Source of the DNA: Curtobacterium sp. 'Ferrero'
GTDB lineage: Bacteria > Actinomycetota > Actinomycetes > Actinomycetales > Microbacteriaceae
NCBI RefSeq assembly: GCF_002412165.1
Contig: NZ_NXIA01000012.1
Coordinates: 21,626 to 85,625, forward strand
Direction of reading: 5' to 3'
DNA: 64,000 nt
Shown: one piece after another, positions 14,622 through 23,765 of the stretch
Position numbering within the stretch: position 1 is the first letter of the stretch
Layout: each line of letters starts with the position of its first letter
Program-made: the position numbers and the translations under genes
Notes under the pieces: generated by a model
Told to the model about the DNA's origin: nothing
Seen by the model: only the letters and a program-made list of their open reading frames with translations
Database searches by the model: none

Positions 14622-16118
14622 CTACCGGTGCTGCACCGGGACCCCGCTCAGCGCACCGAGCGGGATCCGGGCGGTGGCCTCGGTCGGGCCGCCCGCGGGG
14701 CTCGACACCGTGAGCTCGCCGTCGAGGGCGCGCATCCGACCCATCAGCCCCTCGATGCCGTGGCCCTCCTCCGGGCGGGCACCACCGCGGCCGTCGTCGG
14801 TCACGCTGACCGTCAGGTACCAGACGCCCGAGGCGTCGACGACGAGGCCGAGGTAGACGGCCGCGGTCGAGGCGCCGGCGTGCTTGGCGGTGTTCGTGAG
14901 GAGCTCGCTCACGGTGAAGTACACGTTCCGCTGGACCTCGGTCGCGAGTTCCAGCCCCTCGGGCAGGCGGACCTCGAGTCCGGTCGGGACCGGGGTGCGC
15001 GCGACCAGGGCCTCGAGTGCCGCGCCCAGACCACGGTCGAGCAGGATCGGCGGGGCGAACCCGCGCGACAACGCTCGGAGTTCGTCGAGCGCGTCCTGGG
15101 CGTGGGTCGATGCCTCGGCGATGAGCTGCCGGGCCTTCGCCGGGTCCTTGTCGACGGCGCGCTCGGCGGCGGACAGGTCCATCCGGAGCCGCACGAGGCG
15201 CTGCTGCGGGCCGTCGTGCAAGTCGCGCTCGATCTGCCGGAGCGCCTGCCCCTCCGCCGTCACCGCACCCGCACGCGAGGCCTGGAGACCCGCCACGCGC
15301 CGCTCGAGCACCTCGGCGCGGAACCCGCCGAGCAGCCCGGCGTCGATCCACCAGTGCGCGATCACCGAGCCGCGCGCCCAGAGCGGGGCGAGGGCGACCG
15401 AGGCAGCCATCGACAGCAGCCCGAGCGCCGCGAGCCCGACCACCGACGTCGTGGTGAGGCCGCCGGAGTACCCCGCGGTGACGCGGTTCAGCAGCCCGAT
15501 CCCGCCGATCGCGATCGGCCAGGTGAAGCCGAGGACGAGGAGCGCTCCCGCCCCGACCGTGACGAACGCGGCGATCGGGTACACGACGGCGGCGTGCAGC
15601 AGGTACAGCCAGTAGTGCGGGTTCGCGACGGCCGAACCGGTGCGGGTCCACCAGTTCTGCTGCCAGCGCGGCGTCCAGTCGACCGGGCGGATCGGACGCT
15701 TGTCCGCCCACCCGATGCGGAGCTTCTCGAACTGGCCGAGCCACCGCGCCACGAAGAGCGCGATGAAGAACATCAGCAGCACGAACGGGTTGAAGAGGTC
15801 GCGGAACCCGCCGCCGAACACCGCCGCGGGGAACGCCGCGTACAGCGTGCCGAGCAGCACCGCGGTGAGTGCCATGTAGCCGAGGTCACGGGGGAAGCGT
15901 CGCCAGGCCTCGCGGTAGACCGCGCCGGCCGTCATCCCGGACCCCGTGCCACCGCCGGTGCCGGTACCGCCGCCGGTGCCGGTCGCGCTGGCGGGCGGGG
16001 TCCCCTGCCACCCGGGCGGCGGGGTCGGCTGCTCGGGCATGGGTCGTGTGGCTCCTGTCGGCAGCGGGTCGTCGAGCGGGACGGTCTCGGCCTGGTCGAG
16101 GCGTGCGGTGTCGGTCAT
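14622..16118 (-). CDS. Membrane sensor histidine kinase, HisKA_3 type (498 aa)
   Basis: A Pro/Gly-rich N-terminus contains a (TGGG)n-like run at 47-60. Several membrane helices lie between about 80 and 255. The dimerisation and phosphoacceptor block holds His301 in ERDLHDGPQQRLV, and a HATPase domain ends the protein (SELLTNTAKHAGAS as N box, DDGRGG as G1). The signal is unknown; there is no large outside domain, so it may sense the membrane itself. The ATG at 16118 was preferred over an upstream in-frame start because the extra sequence is low in hydrophobicity and lacks kinase features. Confidence 0.9.
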   Translation of the reverse strand: MTDTARLDQAETVPLDDPLPTGATRPMPEQPTPPPGWQGTPPASATGTGGGTGTGGGTGSGMTAGAVYREAWRRFPRDLGYMALTAVLLGTLYAAFPAAVFGGGFRDLFNPFVLLMFFIALFVARWLGQFEKLRIGWADKRPIRPVDWTPRWQQNWWTRTGSAVANPHYWLYLLHAAVVYPIAAFVTVGAGALLVLGFTWPIAIGGIGLLNRVTAGYSGGLTTTSVVGLAALGLLSMAASVALAPLWARGSVIAHWWIDAGLLGGFRAEVLERRVAGLQASRAGAVTAEGQALRQIERDLHDGPQQRLVRLRMDLSAAERAVDKDPAKARQLIAEASTHAQDALDELRALSRGFAPPILLDRGLGAALEALVARTPVPTGLEVRLPEGLELATEVQRNVYFTVSELLTNTAKHAGASTAAVYLGLVVDASGVWYLTVSVTDDGRGGARPEEGHGIEGLMGRMRALDGELTVSSPAGGPTEATARIPLGALSGVPVQHR

Positions 16119-16243
16119 GACACCCAGCCTCCCGACCGGAGGGTCCTCGTCCCATCCTGCCGCCTCCCGGTTGCGGGGTGGGGTTGTCCCCCGCACGCGG
16201 CGCGCCCGCCCCGGTCCGCCCCGACCGGGCGTACGCTGCCGGC

Positions 16244-16819
16244 ATGCAGAGGAGCACGGGGGAACACTGGATCGCACTCGCCGCCGTCGTCGCGGCTTTC
16301 GTCCCGGCGGTGCGCGGCGTCCTCGAGGTCACGATCGTCTTCGTCCCCGGCAGGTGGCTCGTCGCTGGTGCCGTGATCGGTGCGGTCGGGGCCGCCGTGG
16401 TGCTCGTGGCCGCGCACCGCAGCGGGGCGCGGGCGACCGTGACCTTCGCGCTCGCCACCCTGCTGTACGCCGTCTCGTGGCCGGTGCCCGGCGTCATCGG
16501 CTCGTTCCTCGACCTGATCGGGATCGGGCTGCTCCTCGGCTTCGGCGTCCTTGTGGTCCGCGGTTCGACGGGGTACCGGCGCGTCCTGGGGTGGATCGTC
16601 GCCGTGGGTGCCGCCGGGCTGGTCGTCGGCCACTTCGCGCTGAGCTGGTTCTTCCCGCTCACCCTGGTGTCGCAGACGGCGCTCGACGTGATCGTCGTGG
16701 CACCGAGCATCGTGCAGGCGGTGACGTACGGAGCCGCGGGCGTGCTGTTCCTCCCGCCTCTGCTGCGTCCGGTCGGGGCCGGGGTGCGGACGCTCTGGTC
16801 GTCCGCCGAGGTCCGCTGA
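16244..16819 (+). CDS. Hypothetical membrane protein (191 aa)
   Basis: Five or six hydrophobic segments run through the protein with short charged loops. No family is recognised. A TACGCT box (16232-16237) exactly six bases before the ATG supports a leaderless start here rather than 22 codons upstream. It is divergent from the sensor kinase gene. Confidence 0.65.
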   Translation: MQRSTGEHWIALAAVVAAFVPAVRGVLEVTIVFVPGRWLVAGAVIGAVGAAVVLVAAHRSGARATVTFALATLLYAVSWPVPGVIGSFLDLIGIGLLLGFGVLVVRGSTGYRRVLGWIVAVGAAGLVVGHFALSWFFPLTLVSQTALDVIVVAPSIVQAVTYGAAGVLFLPPLLRPVGAGVRTLWSSAEVR

Positions 16820-16882
16820 CCCGTTCTCCACAGCTCGGGGATCCGCGTCGCGCGGGCGTCTGCGTCCTGCCACGATGCGGAC

Positions 16883-17707
16883 GTGACGGACGCGCTCCAG
16901 GCCCTGGTCGACATCGCGCAGGTGTCGTGCCGCTTCGGGCACGAGGTCCTGTCGGCCCAGCCGGACTGGACGCTCCCGCTCGGGCAGGTCGACGCGTCGT
17001 GGGTCGCCACGCGGTACGCCACGGTCGTCCTGCAGCGCGGAGACCGGTCGTGGCTGCTGTACCCGGGCTGCGCCGCGCTCCTCAGGGGCGGCATCCCGAT
17101 GTCGGTCGGGACGTCCTCCACGACGCATCCTCCCCCTGGGGACCCCGATCCGGACTTCCCGCGCGTGACCGGCGTCGCGGTCGGCTCGGCGTCGTTCGGA
17201 CCGCTCGCCGACGAGGCGCTCGCACTGCCGGAGTTCCTCGAGACGCAGCCACACGGCGTCCCCGAGCCGACCATCGTGGAAGCTGTACAGCAGTTCTCGG
17301 GGCTCCCGCAGCGCTGGGGCCATGGTCAGGCCGACGCCCTGGCACAGGTGGTCGTGACCACCGTCCTGCGGCACGGTCCGCCGCCGGTCCTCGCTGCGGA
17401 CAACAGTCTCGGCGCGGTCCTCGACGTCCTCTTCGACCCGACCCGGACGCCACGGATCGACGACCTGCTCGGAGCGACGAGGATGTCCGCGCGGACCCTC
17501 CGCCGGCGCTGCGCAGAGGCCACCGGACTCACGCCGACCGCACTCGGCCGGTGGTACCGCTCGCTCCGCATCCGGGGCGATCTGCAGCGCGGGACGGAAC
17601 CCGCCGCCGTCGCGGTACGCAACGGGTACGCGTCGGTCGCCGCGATGCGCCGCGCGCTCGCGAACACCCGACCGCCGAACGGCCATCCGCCCGCGTCGGC
17701 GTGCTGA
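16883..17707 (+). CDS. AraC-family transcriptional regulator (274 aa)
   Basis: The C-terminal ~100 residues carry an AraC helix-turn-helix pair (PRIDDLLGATRMSARTLRRRCAEATGLTPTALGRWYRSLRI, then AVAVRNGYASVAAMRRAL). The N-terminal domain (to about 165) is a cupin-like sensing region that I cannot assign to a ligand. CACGAT lies six bases before the GTG, so the transcript is probably leaderless. Its last residues are Pro/Ala-rich and end abruptly, a little shorter than most family members. Confidence 0.78.
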   Translation: MTDALQALVDIAQVSCRFGHEVLSAQPDWTLPLGQVDASWVATRYATVVLQRGDRSWLLYPGCAALLRGGIPMSVGTSSTTHPPPGDPDPDFPRVTGVAVGSASFGPLADEALALPEFLETQPHGVPEPTIVEAVQQFSGLPQRWGHGQADALAQVVVTTVLRHGPPPVLAADNSLGAVLDVLFDPTRTPRIDDLLGATRMSARTLRRRCAEATGLTPTALGRWYRSLRIRGDLQRGTEPAAVAVRNGYASVAAMRRALANTRPPNGHPPASAC

Positions 17708-17877
17708 TGTCGCACAGACGCCCGCTCGTGCATCCGCTCCCCCACGCGATCCCCGACGCACTTCCCCTCGCACTCCGCGACGCACTCCCCCACGCACTCC
17801 CCGACGCAAAGCCGGAGCCGTCGGCACGAGCGCCCCGCCCAGGCCCGCCGTCGAGGACAGGTTCCCGTTCCTGGCGA

Positions 17878-17925
17878 TGGCCGATCGGGTTCGTTCTCCC
17901 CGCACCGGGATCCCCCGATCGGCCA
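17878..17925. repeat. Hairpin, TGGCCGATC family, copy 3
   Basis: Arms TGGCCGATCGGG (17878-17889) and CCCGATCGGCCA (17914-17925) are perfect over 12 bp. The loop contains GCACCGGGATCCC, similar to the GGATCCC loop of copies 1 and 2. Confidence 0.6.
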
Positions 17926-17971
17926 CCGAACGGATCGCGGACCCGGTCGCCCGCCGTTCCTCGGGGACCCT

Positions 17972-18040
17972 GGGTGTGGGTGCGGGTGCGGGTGCGGGTG
18001 TGGGTGTGGGTGCGGGTGCGGGTGCGGGTGCGGGTGCGGG
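17972..18040 (+). repeat. GGGTGC/GGGTGT hexamer minisatellite
   Basis: About eleven and a half hexamers of GGGTGY stand in a row. The many GGG runs on the + strand could form a G-quadruplex. It lies directly beyond the stop of the serine hydrolase gene. Confidence 0.8.
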
Positions 18041-18051
18041 CTGCCGCGCGG

Positions 18052-19455
18052 TCAGACGAGGGCTGCGGCGACCTCGGGAGACTCGTCGGGGAGCGTCCAC
18101 GGCGTCTCGGTCATGCCGCCCCCACCGCGGATCGACCGCACGGAGCCGTCCGCGGCCCGGTCGTAGGTGATCTCCTCGTCGATCGACCCGAAGCGGGAGC
18201 CGTGCGTCATCCGGAGGGTGTCCGCGTCCACGACCGCGAGGCGGGTGGGCGACTCGAGTGGCGCCGGCGCCGTCGGGTCGATCGCGAGGAGCCGGTCGCC
18301 GATCCTGGCCACGTCGGTGACGCCCCACGGGTTCGCGAACCGGCCGGTGAACCGAGTCGAGTCGACCTCGTCCGGGATCGGGGACCCGGCGGCCGACGGG
18401 TCGGCTGCGGCGTCGAGGAGCGCCAGCACGGCGTTGGCGATGAGCGTGGCCGGCCCGCCCGCTGCGCTCGTCAGCACCGACACGACGAGCCCCGAATCCG
18501 GGTCGAACCACGACTGCGTGATGTGTCCGGGGAACCCGCCGGAGTGCCCCCGCACGGCACGGCCGCCCTGCGTGTCGGTGATGAACCCGGCGCCGTAGCC
18601 GCGGGTTCCCCCGGTGTCGGACGGGCTCCACGCCACCCGCTGCGCGAGACGCTTCGCGTGGTCGGAGAGCAGGTCGCCGTGGCCGATGACGTGCTGCGAG
18701 AAGTACCGGACGAGGTCGGACGCCGTGCCGTGGAAGCCGGTCGCCGCGGCCAGGGCCCGGGTGTCGACGTGCTCGAAGCGATGGCGGGTCCGGCCGGTGT
18801 GCAGCCCCGAGTAGCCCACGACGAACTCGTCCGCCCGGTCCGGGTCCCAGTCCGGACCGGTACCGGTCAACCCGAGCGGCTCCACGATCGATCGCCGGAC
18901 GAAGTCGGCGTAGGTTTCACCGCTCGCCGCGGCGACGACGAGTCCGAGCAAGCCGTACCCGAGGTTCGAGTAGCCGAACGACGCCCCCGCCGGGGTCTTC
19001 TGCCCGCGGTCGAGCACGAGGTCGAGGAGTGCCTGCTCGTCCGGGAACGGCCGGAGCTGTGACCAGTGGTCGCCGTCGTGGCCGTCGCGGATGACGCCGG
19101 CACCCATCTCCATGAGCTCCCGGATCGTGGCGTCGGCGATCGGCGACCCGCCGTCGACGAGTGCTGGGACGTACCGGCCCACCGGGTCGTCGAGCCGGAG
19201 CCGCCCCCGTTCCGCCAGCTGCAGGAGGGCCGTCGCGGTGAACGTCTTCGAGTGCGAGGCGATGCGGAAGATGCTCATCGTGGTCAGCGGGCGGCGGGCC
19301 TCGACGTCGGCCCAGCCCCACGCCTCCGAGAACAGCTCCGCTCCGCCGTACCCGATCGCCACCTGCACGCCGGGCACCCGCAGCTGCCACACCTTGTACG
19401 ACACCCACTCCCGGATGTACGGCAGGACGGTCTCGTACGCGGCGCGGTTCGTCAT
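18052..19455 (-). CDS. Serine hydrolase, class C beta-lactamase family (467 aa)
   Basis: The catalytic motifs are present in order: SHSK (SxxK, about residue 70), YSN (in FGYSNLGYG, about 165), and HSGG (in RGHSGGFPG, about 300). This family includes esterases, D-aminopeptidases and class C beta-lactamases. No signal peptide is seen, which speaks against a secreted beta-lactamase. The C-terminal ~120 residues are a beta-rich extension. The natural substrate is unknown. It is divergent from the PaiB-like gene, with starts only 33 bases apart. Confidence 0.87.
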   Translation of the reverse strand: MTNRAAYETVLPYIREWVSYKVWQLRVPGVQVAIGYGGAELFSEAWGWADVEARRPLTTMSIFRIASHSKTFTATALLQLAERGRLRLDDPVGRYVPALVDGGSPIADATIRELMEMGAGVIRDGHDGDHWSQLRPFPDEQALLDLVLDRGQKTPAGASFGYSNLGYGLLGLVVAAASGETYADFVRRSIVEPLGLTGTGPDWDPDRADEFVVGYSGLHTGRTRHRFEHVDTRALAAATGFHGTASDLVRYFSQHVIGHGDLLSDHAKRLAQRVAWSPSDTGGTRGYGAGFITDTQGGRAVRGHSGGFPGHITQSWFDPDSGLVVSVLTSAAGGPATLIANAVLALLDAAADPSAAGSPIPDEVDSTRFTGRFANPWGVTDVARIGDRLLAIDPTAPAPLESPTRLAVVDADTLRMTHGSRFGSIDEEITYDRAADGSVRSIRGGGGMTETPWTLPDESPEVAAALV

Positions 19456-19488
19456 GTGCTCCACCCTGGCATGTGCCACGCTCGACCC

Positions 19489-20178
19489 ATGCGGCACACA
19501 CCCCACTTCCTGGTGACCGACGTCGACGAGGTGCGACGGCTCATCCGGGAGCACCCGTGGGCCACGATCGTGTCGCACACCGACGCGGGTCTGGTCGCCT
19601 CCCACTACCCGGTGCTGCTCGACACGAGCGCCGACGCGGACCCCGGCTCCGACGAGATCGTGCTCGTCTCCCACGTCGGCCGCCCCGACGAGGTCGCGCA
19701 CGAGCTCGGCCGGCACGAGGTCCTCGTCGTGTTCCAGGGGCCGCACGGGTACGTTTCCCCCGCCTGGTACCCGCCCGAGCAGTTCGTGCCCACCTGGAAC
19801 CACGTCACCGCCCACTGCTGGGGCACCCCGGAGGTCCTGTCCGACGACGAGAACTTCCGCGTCCTCGGCGAACTCGTGGACCACTTCGAACAGCGGATGC
19901 CCGAGCCGGTGTCCCTCGACGTCGACGAGGCCACCGCCCGCCGGATCGCGCTCGGCACCGTGGGCATCCGCATCCGGGTCACCCGGTTCGACGCGCGCGC
20001 GAAGCTGTCCCAGAACAAGGCGCCCGAGGTCGTCGAGCGGATCGTCGCGGGACTGCGCGGCGACGGCCCCTACGCGTCGCCGGCGCTCGCCGACGAGATG
20101 GTCCGGGCACACGGCCGGGAGGCGCTGGGCCCACGCCGCCGGTCCCGAGCCGACGCGCCAGCGGCGGACCGGCCGTGA
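19489..20178 (+). CDS. PaiB-type FMN-binding protein (229 aa)
   Basis: The protein matches the FMN_bind_2/PaiB family (HFLVTDVDEVRRLIREHPWATIVSH at the start, then VVFQGPHGYVSPAWY and VPTWNHVTAHCWG), a split-barrel flavin fold. In Bacillus PaiB is a negative regulator with an acetyltransferase partner; no such partner is adjacent here. CACGCT lies six bases before the ATG, which suggests a leaderless start. The next gene overlaps its stop. Confidence 0.88.
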   Translation: MRHTPHFLVTDVDEVRRLIREHPWATIVSHTDAGLVASHYPVLLDTSADADPGSDEIVLVSHVGRPDEVAHELGRHEVLVVFQGPHGYVSPAWYPPEQFVPTWNHVTAHCWGTPEVLSDDENFRVLGELVDHFEQRMPEPVSLDVDEATARRIALGTVGIRIRVTRFDARAKLSQNKAPEVVERIVAGLRGDGPYASPALADEMVRAHGREALGPRRRSRADAPAADRP

Positions 20179-21662
20179 CGGTGGGGAGAGCAGAGGTCCT
20201 GCTCCGCACGGTCCGGCGCGTGGGGACGTCCGGTGCCCCGTCCGACGTGCTGGTCGTCGACGGGCGGGTCGCCACGATCGCGCCGGCCGGCACGCTCGAT
20301 CCCTCCGACGCGGACAGCGAGGTCGTCGAGGCGTCCGGTGCCTGGCTCGGCCCCGGGCTCGTCGACCACCACGTGCACTTCGACCAGTGGGCCCTCGTCC
20401 GCCGTCGCGTCGACGTCTCCGAGCAGCACACCGCCGAGGACACGGCCGCGGCGGTCGCCGCGGTCGCACGGACCGGTGTGTCGGACCGGGTCCTCGTCGG
20501 CCACGGCTTCCGCGATGCCCTGTGGCCGCGCCCTGCGCGACGTGCGCTGCTCGACGGAGCCGCACCGGGCCTCCCGGTCGTCGTCATCAGCGCCGACCTG
20601 CACGCCGTCTGGTGCAACACGCTCGCGCTCGCCGCGGTGGAGCAGCTCGTCGGACGCCGCCTGCAGGCGGCCGACGACGGGATCCTGCGCGAGCAGGACG
20701 CCTTCGACGTGACCGCCGCGCTCTCGCGCGTGCCGGACGACGTGCTCGACGCCTACGCGGCCGACGCCGTCGAGGCCGCCGCCGCCCGCGGCGTGACGCG
20801 GGTGACCGACCTCGAGATGGTGTTCGGCATCGACCGGTGGACGCGACGGGTGCACGCGGGTACCGACGGCCTGCGCGTCGACTCGGGCGTGTACCCGGAC
20901 GAGCTCGACGCCGCCGTCGCGCGGGGCCTGCGCACGGGGGACGTCATGCCGGGGACCCGCGGCCTGGTGCGGATGGGTCCGTTCAAGGTCATCACGGACG
21001 GGTCGCTCGGCACCCGGACCGCGGCGATGACCGACGGGTCCGGCGTGCTGGCGTACGCGGTCGAGGACCTCGAGGCGATGGTCCGTCGCGCGGTCGATGC
21101 CGGTCTGGTGCCCGCGGTGCACGCGATCGGCGACCGGGCCAACACCATCGCACTCGACGTGTTCGAGGCCGTCGGCGCCCGCGGCTCGATCGAGCACGCG
21201 CAGCTCCTCGTGGACGCCGACGTCGAGCGGTTCGCACGCCTCGGGGTCGTCGCGTCCGTGCAGCCCGAGCACGCCATGGACGACCGGGACATCGCCGACC
21301 GCTACTGGGCCGGTGAGACGCACCGGGCGTTCCCGCTGGCCTCGTTGCACCGGGCGGGCGCGGCGCTGTGGCTCGGTTCCGACGCGCCGGTCGCACCGCT
21401 GGACCCGTGGGTGGCGATGGCCGCCGCCGTCGGACGGGACCGCGACGGACGCGAGCCGTGGCACCCGTCGGAACGACTCGACGTGCTGACCGCGTGGCGT
21501 GGTTCGACCGAGGGCGGCCGGGTCGGGGTGTCCGTCGGGGACGTCGCCGACGTCGTGCTGCTGGCGGAGGACCCGCTGGCGGCTGCCTCGTCGGGCGCGC
21601 TGCGCTCCGCCCGGGTGCTCGGCACCGCGATCGAGGGACGGTTCACGCACCTCGACCTGTGA
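20175..21662 (+). CDS. Amidohydrolase, YtcJ-like (495 aa)
   Basis: An N-terminal beta-sandwich leads into the metal-binding HxH (DHHVHFD, about residues 64-70). The later motifs HAIGDRAN (about 315) and SDAPV (about 402) complete the amidohydrolase metal site typical of YtcJ/LAF3-type enzymes. The substrate is not known. GTG at 20175 overlaps the PaiB-like stop as GTGA, so the two are co-translated and may act on one pathway. Confidence 0.88.
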   Translation: MTVGRAEVLLRTVRRVGTSGAPSDVLVVDGRVATIAPAGTLDPSDADSEVVEASGAWLGPGLVDHHVHFDQWALVRRRVDVSEQHTAEDTAAAVAAVARTGVSDRVLVGHGFRDALWPRPARRALLDGAAPGLPVVVISADLHAVWCNTLALAAVEQLVGRRLQAADDGILREQDAFDVTAALSRVPDDVLDAYAADAVEAAAARGVTRVTDLEMVFGIDRWTRRVHAGTDGLRVDSGVYPDELDAAVARGLRTGDVMPGTRGLVRMGPFKVITDGSLGTRTAAMTDGSGVLAYAVEDLEAMVRRAVDAGLVPAVHAIGDRANTIALDVFEAVGARGSIEHAQLLVDADVERFARLGVVASVQPEHAMDDRDIADRYWAGETHRAFPLASLHRAGAALWLGSDAPVAPLDPWVAMAAAVGRDRDGREPWHPSERLDVLTAWRGSTEGGRVGVSVGDVADVVLLAEDPLAAASSGALRSARVLGTAIEGRFTHLDL

Positions 21663-21677
21663 CGGACGTGACGGGCC

Positions 21678-22607
21678 CTACTTCTGGTCCTTCGGACACC
21701 AGTAGAGCTTGCGTCCGGCCATGTCGGCCATCCGGATCTCGGTGCCGCACACCCGGCACGGCTCGCCCTGCCGGTGGTAGACCCAGTGGCGGTCCTTCCG
21801 CGAGCGCACGGCCTTGGCGTGGTCGGCCTTCGACAGCCCGTCCATCGTGAGCATCAGACCGTCGCGGACGCCCGCGTGCAGGAGCTCCGACCAGTCGTGC
21901 CACAGGGCCTTCGCCTGCTTGACCGTGAGCTTGTTCCCCGGCTTGTACGGGTCGATGCGCTGCCGGAACAGGAGCTCCGCGCGGTAGATGTTGCCGATGC
22001 CGCTCACGACGGACTGATCCATGAGCAGCTGACCGATCGCGACCCGACGCTTCCGGACGTTCTCGACGAAGGTCTGCTCGGCCTCCGGACCGTCGTCGTT
22101 GATCGGGTCGGGACCGAGCTTGTCGAGGGCCTTCTGGACGCCCGCCGGGTCCTCGACCACGCAGGCCGTCGGGCCGCGGAGGTCGGCGACGGTGTCCTCG
22201 GTGAGGATGCGGACGCGCACCTGTCCGACCGGGTCCGGTGGGAACGCCTCGATCGGGTCCTCCGCCTTCTCCTGCTCGGCCATGCGGTACCGGGCGAGCC
22301 GCGGGGCACCGATGGACGACAGCGACTCCTCGCCGTCGCCGTCCTCGGAGAGCGCCTCGGCCGAGGAGATCACTCCCGCGAAGTCCCACGCGCCGTACAG
22401 GCCGAGGTGGACGCGCAGGAACAGGTCGCCCTCGAACTCGAGGAACATCTGCTTGCCGACCGCCCGCGCCGCGACCATGCGCTTGCCGTCGAGCCGCGCG
22501 GCACCGGCGGCGAACCGTCCCTGCGGACTCGACACCTCGCAGCGCTTGCCGACGAAGTGCCGGGTGAACTGGTTGGCGATGCGGTGGACGGAGTGACCCT
22601 CGGGCAT
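21678..22607 (-). CDS. Fpg/Nei-family DNA glycosylase (309 aa)
   Basis: The protein begins MPEGHSVHRI: Pro2 is the catalytic Schiff-base residue and Glu3 the acid, and the GHSVHRI form is typical of endonuclease VIII (Nei) in actinobacteria. It repairs oxidised bases. A helix-two-turn-helix follows (IGNIYRAELLFRQRIDP). The C-terminal zinc finger reads CRVCG then WCPKDQK, so the fourth cysteine expected in CxxC-x(n)-CxxC is Asp. It lies 18 bases after rpiB on the same strand. Confidence 0.9.
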   Translation of the reverse strand: MPEGHSVHRIANQFTRHFVGKRCEVSSPQGRFAAGAARLDGKRMVAARAVGKQMFLEFEGDLFLRVHLGLYGAWDFAGVISSAEALSEDGDGEESLSSIGAPRLARYRMAEQEKAEDPIEAFPPDPVGQVRVRILTEDTVADLRGPTACVVEDPAGVQKALDKLGPDPINDDGPEAEQTFVENVRKRRVAIGQLLMDQSVVSGIGNIYRAELLFRQRIDPYKPGNKLTVKQAKALWHDWSELLHAGVRDGLMLTMDGLSKADHAKAVRSRKDRHWVYHRQGEPCRVCGTEIRMADMAGRKLYWCPKDQK

Positions 22608-22625
22608 GGAGCCTGTCTACCCGGC

Positions 22626-23114
22626 CTACTCGTCGATCTGCTTACCGGCGATGTGCCCCGTCGTCTCGTACTCGGCGAGCTGCGCGATGCGGCGGGCGTG
22701 GCGCTCCTCGCCCGAGAACGGCTCCGCGATGAAGAGGTCGACGAAGCGGATCGCCTCGTCCTCGGTGTGCTGCCGAGCGCCGATCGAGATCACGTTGGCG
22801 TCGTTGTGCTGGCGGGCGAGGAGCGCAGTCGACTCGTTCCAGACGAGCGCGGCCCGGACGCCCTCCACCTTGTTCGCGGCGATCTGCTCGCCGTTGCCCG
22901 ACCCGCCGAACACGACGCCGAGCGCCTCGACACCCGCACGCTGGTCCTGCACGACCGCGTGCGCCGCGTTGATGCAGAACGAGGGGTAGTCGTCGAGCGC
23001 GTCGTACTCGGTCGGACCGTGGTCCACGACCTCGTGTCCCGCCTCGGTCAGGTGGGTGGCGAGGGTCTTGTTGAACTCGAGGCCGGCGTGGTCCGTTCCG
23101 AGGTGGATGCGCAT
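22626..23114 (-). CDS. rpiB: Ribose-5-phosphate isomerase B (162 aa)
   Basis: It interconverts ribose-5-phosphate and ribulose-5-phosphate in the pentose phosphate pathway. The sequence shows the RpiB/LacAB layout: GTDHAGLEFNK at the start, GSGNGEQIAANKVEGVRAAL in the middle and NVISIGAR near 111. The length is normal. The first ATG gives MRIHLGTDHAG as in other actinobacterial RpiB proteins. Confidence 0.96.
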   Translation of the reverse strand: MRIHLGTDHAGLEFNKTLATHLTEAGHEVVDHGPTEYDALDDYPSFCINAAHAVVQDQRAGVEALGVVFGGSGNGEQIAANKVEGVRAALVWNESTALLARQHNDANVISIGARQHTEDEAIRFVDLFIAEPFSGEERHARRIAQLAEYETTGHIAGKQIDE

Positions 23115-23135
23115 GGACCGATCCTATTCCCGGGG

Positions 23136-23765
23136 TCAGCGCCCCCTGACCACGATGACGACGTACCGTGCCACGTCGTCGCCGGCGTTCCGGTACACGA
23201 CGTCTGCGGGCTCGCCGAGCTCGATCCGGTCGCCCGCGGCGAGCCGCGTCACCGCGTCGCCGACGACGAGTTCCAGCGTCCCGTCGAGCACCCAGATGCA
23301 GTGGCGCAGGAAGGCGTACGCGGACGCCGGGTAGGCCACTTCGCGGCCGGCCGGGAGGCGCACCTCGGTCACGTCCGCGGGGAAGTCCGCACTCGAGACG
23401 GGACGGCGCCGGTACCCGGTGTCGGGATCGGTCCAGGAGTCCGCGGTCGCGCCGCGTTGGACGCCGCGCGCCTCGTCGGGGTCGGCTCCCCTCGGCACCT
23501 CGTGCTCGAGCGACTCGTCGAGGAGCTGTGACACCGTGAGCCCGAACGCGCCGGAGAGCCGCCCGAGGATCGTCGCCGTGGGGCTCGACACCCCGCGCTC
23601 GACGCGGTTGATCATGGCGCGGGAGACGCCGGACTCCTCCGCGAGCTCGGTGAGGCTCCACTTCCGCTCGGTCCGCAGGCGCTGCAGCCGTTCCCCGAGC
23701 CGCCGCTGGGCAGCGTCGTCCGCCGTTTCCGGTTCCGACTCCGGTGCGTCTACGATCTGAGACAT
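23136..23765 (-). CDS. XRE-family regulator with cupin domain (209 aa)
   Basis: An XRE helix-turn-helix occupies about residues 22-77 (LGERLQRLRTERKWSLTELAEESGVSRAMINRVERG), and a cupin sensing domain follows at about 130-205 (AFLRHCIWVLDGTLELVVGD). This design is common in regulators of small-molecule catabolism or detoxification. The ATG at 23765 shares bases with the ATG of the divergent acetyltransferase, and TATGCT on this strand (23777-23772) lies six bases before it, so the transcript is probably leaderless. It likely controls the acetyltransferase and itself. Confidence 0.9.
   Translation of the reverse strand: MSQIVDAPESEPETADDAAQRRLGERLQRLRTERKWSLTELAEESGVSRAMINRVERGVSSPTATILGRLSGAFGLTVSQLLDESLEHEVPRGADPDEARGVQRGATADSWTDPDTGYRRRPVSSADFPADVTEVRLPAGREVAYPASAYAFLRHCIWVLDGTLELVVGDAVTRLAAGDRIELGEPADVVYRNAGDDVARYVVIVVRGR

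Larger units (their letters stand above)
17708..18051. other. 344-base gap with repeats, no gene
   Basis: No gene is visible. It contains imperfect repeats of a CGACGCACTCCCC-like unit (about 17745-17812), a TGGCCGATC-family hairpin (17878-17925) and a GGGTGC/GGGTGT minisatellite (17972-18040). The neighbouring genes converge on it. Confidence 0.5.

Noticed and set aside
18052..19455. Beta-lactamase resistance gene
   Set aside because: The motifs show only the wider serine hydrolase family, there is no secretion signal, and the long C-terminal extension is unlike true class C beta-lactamases.
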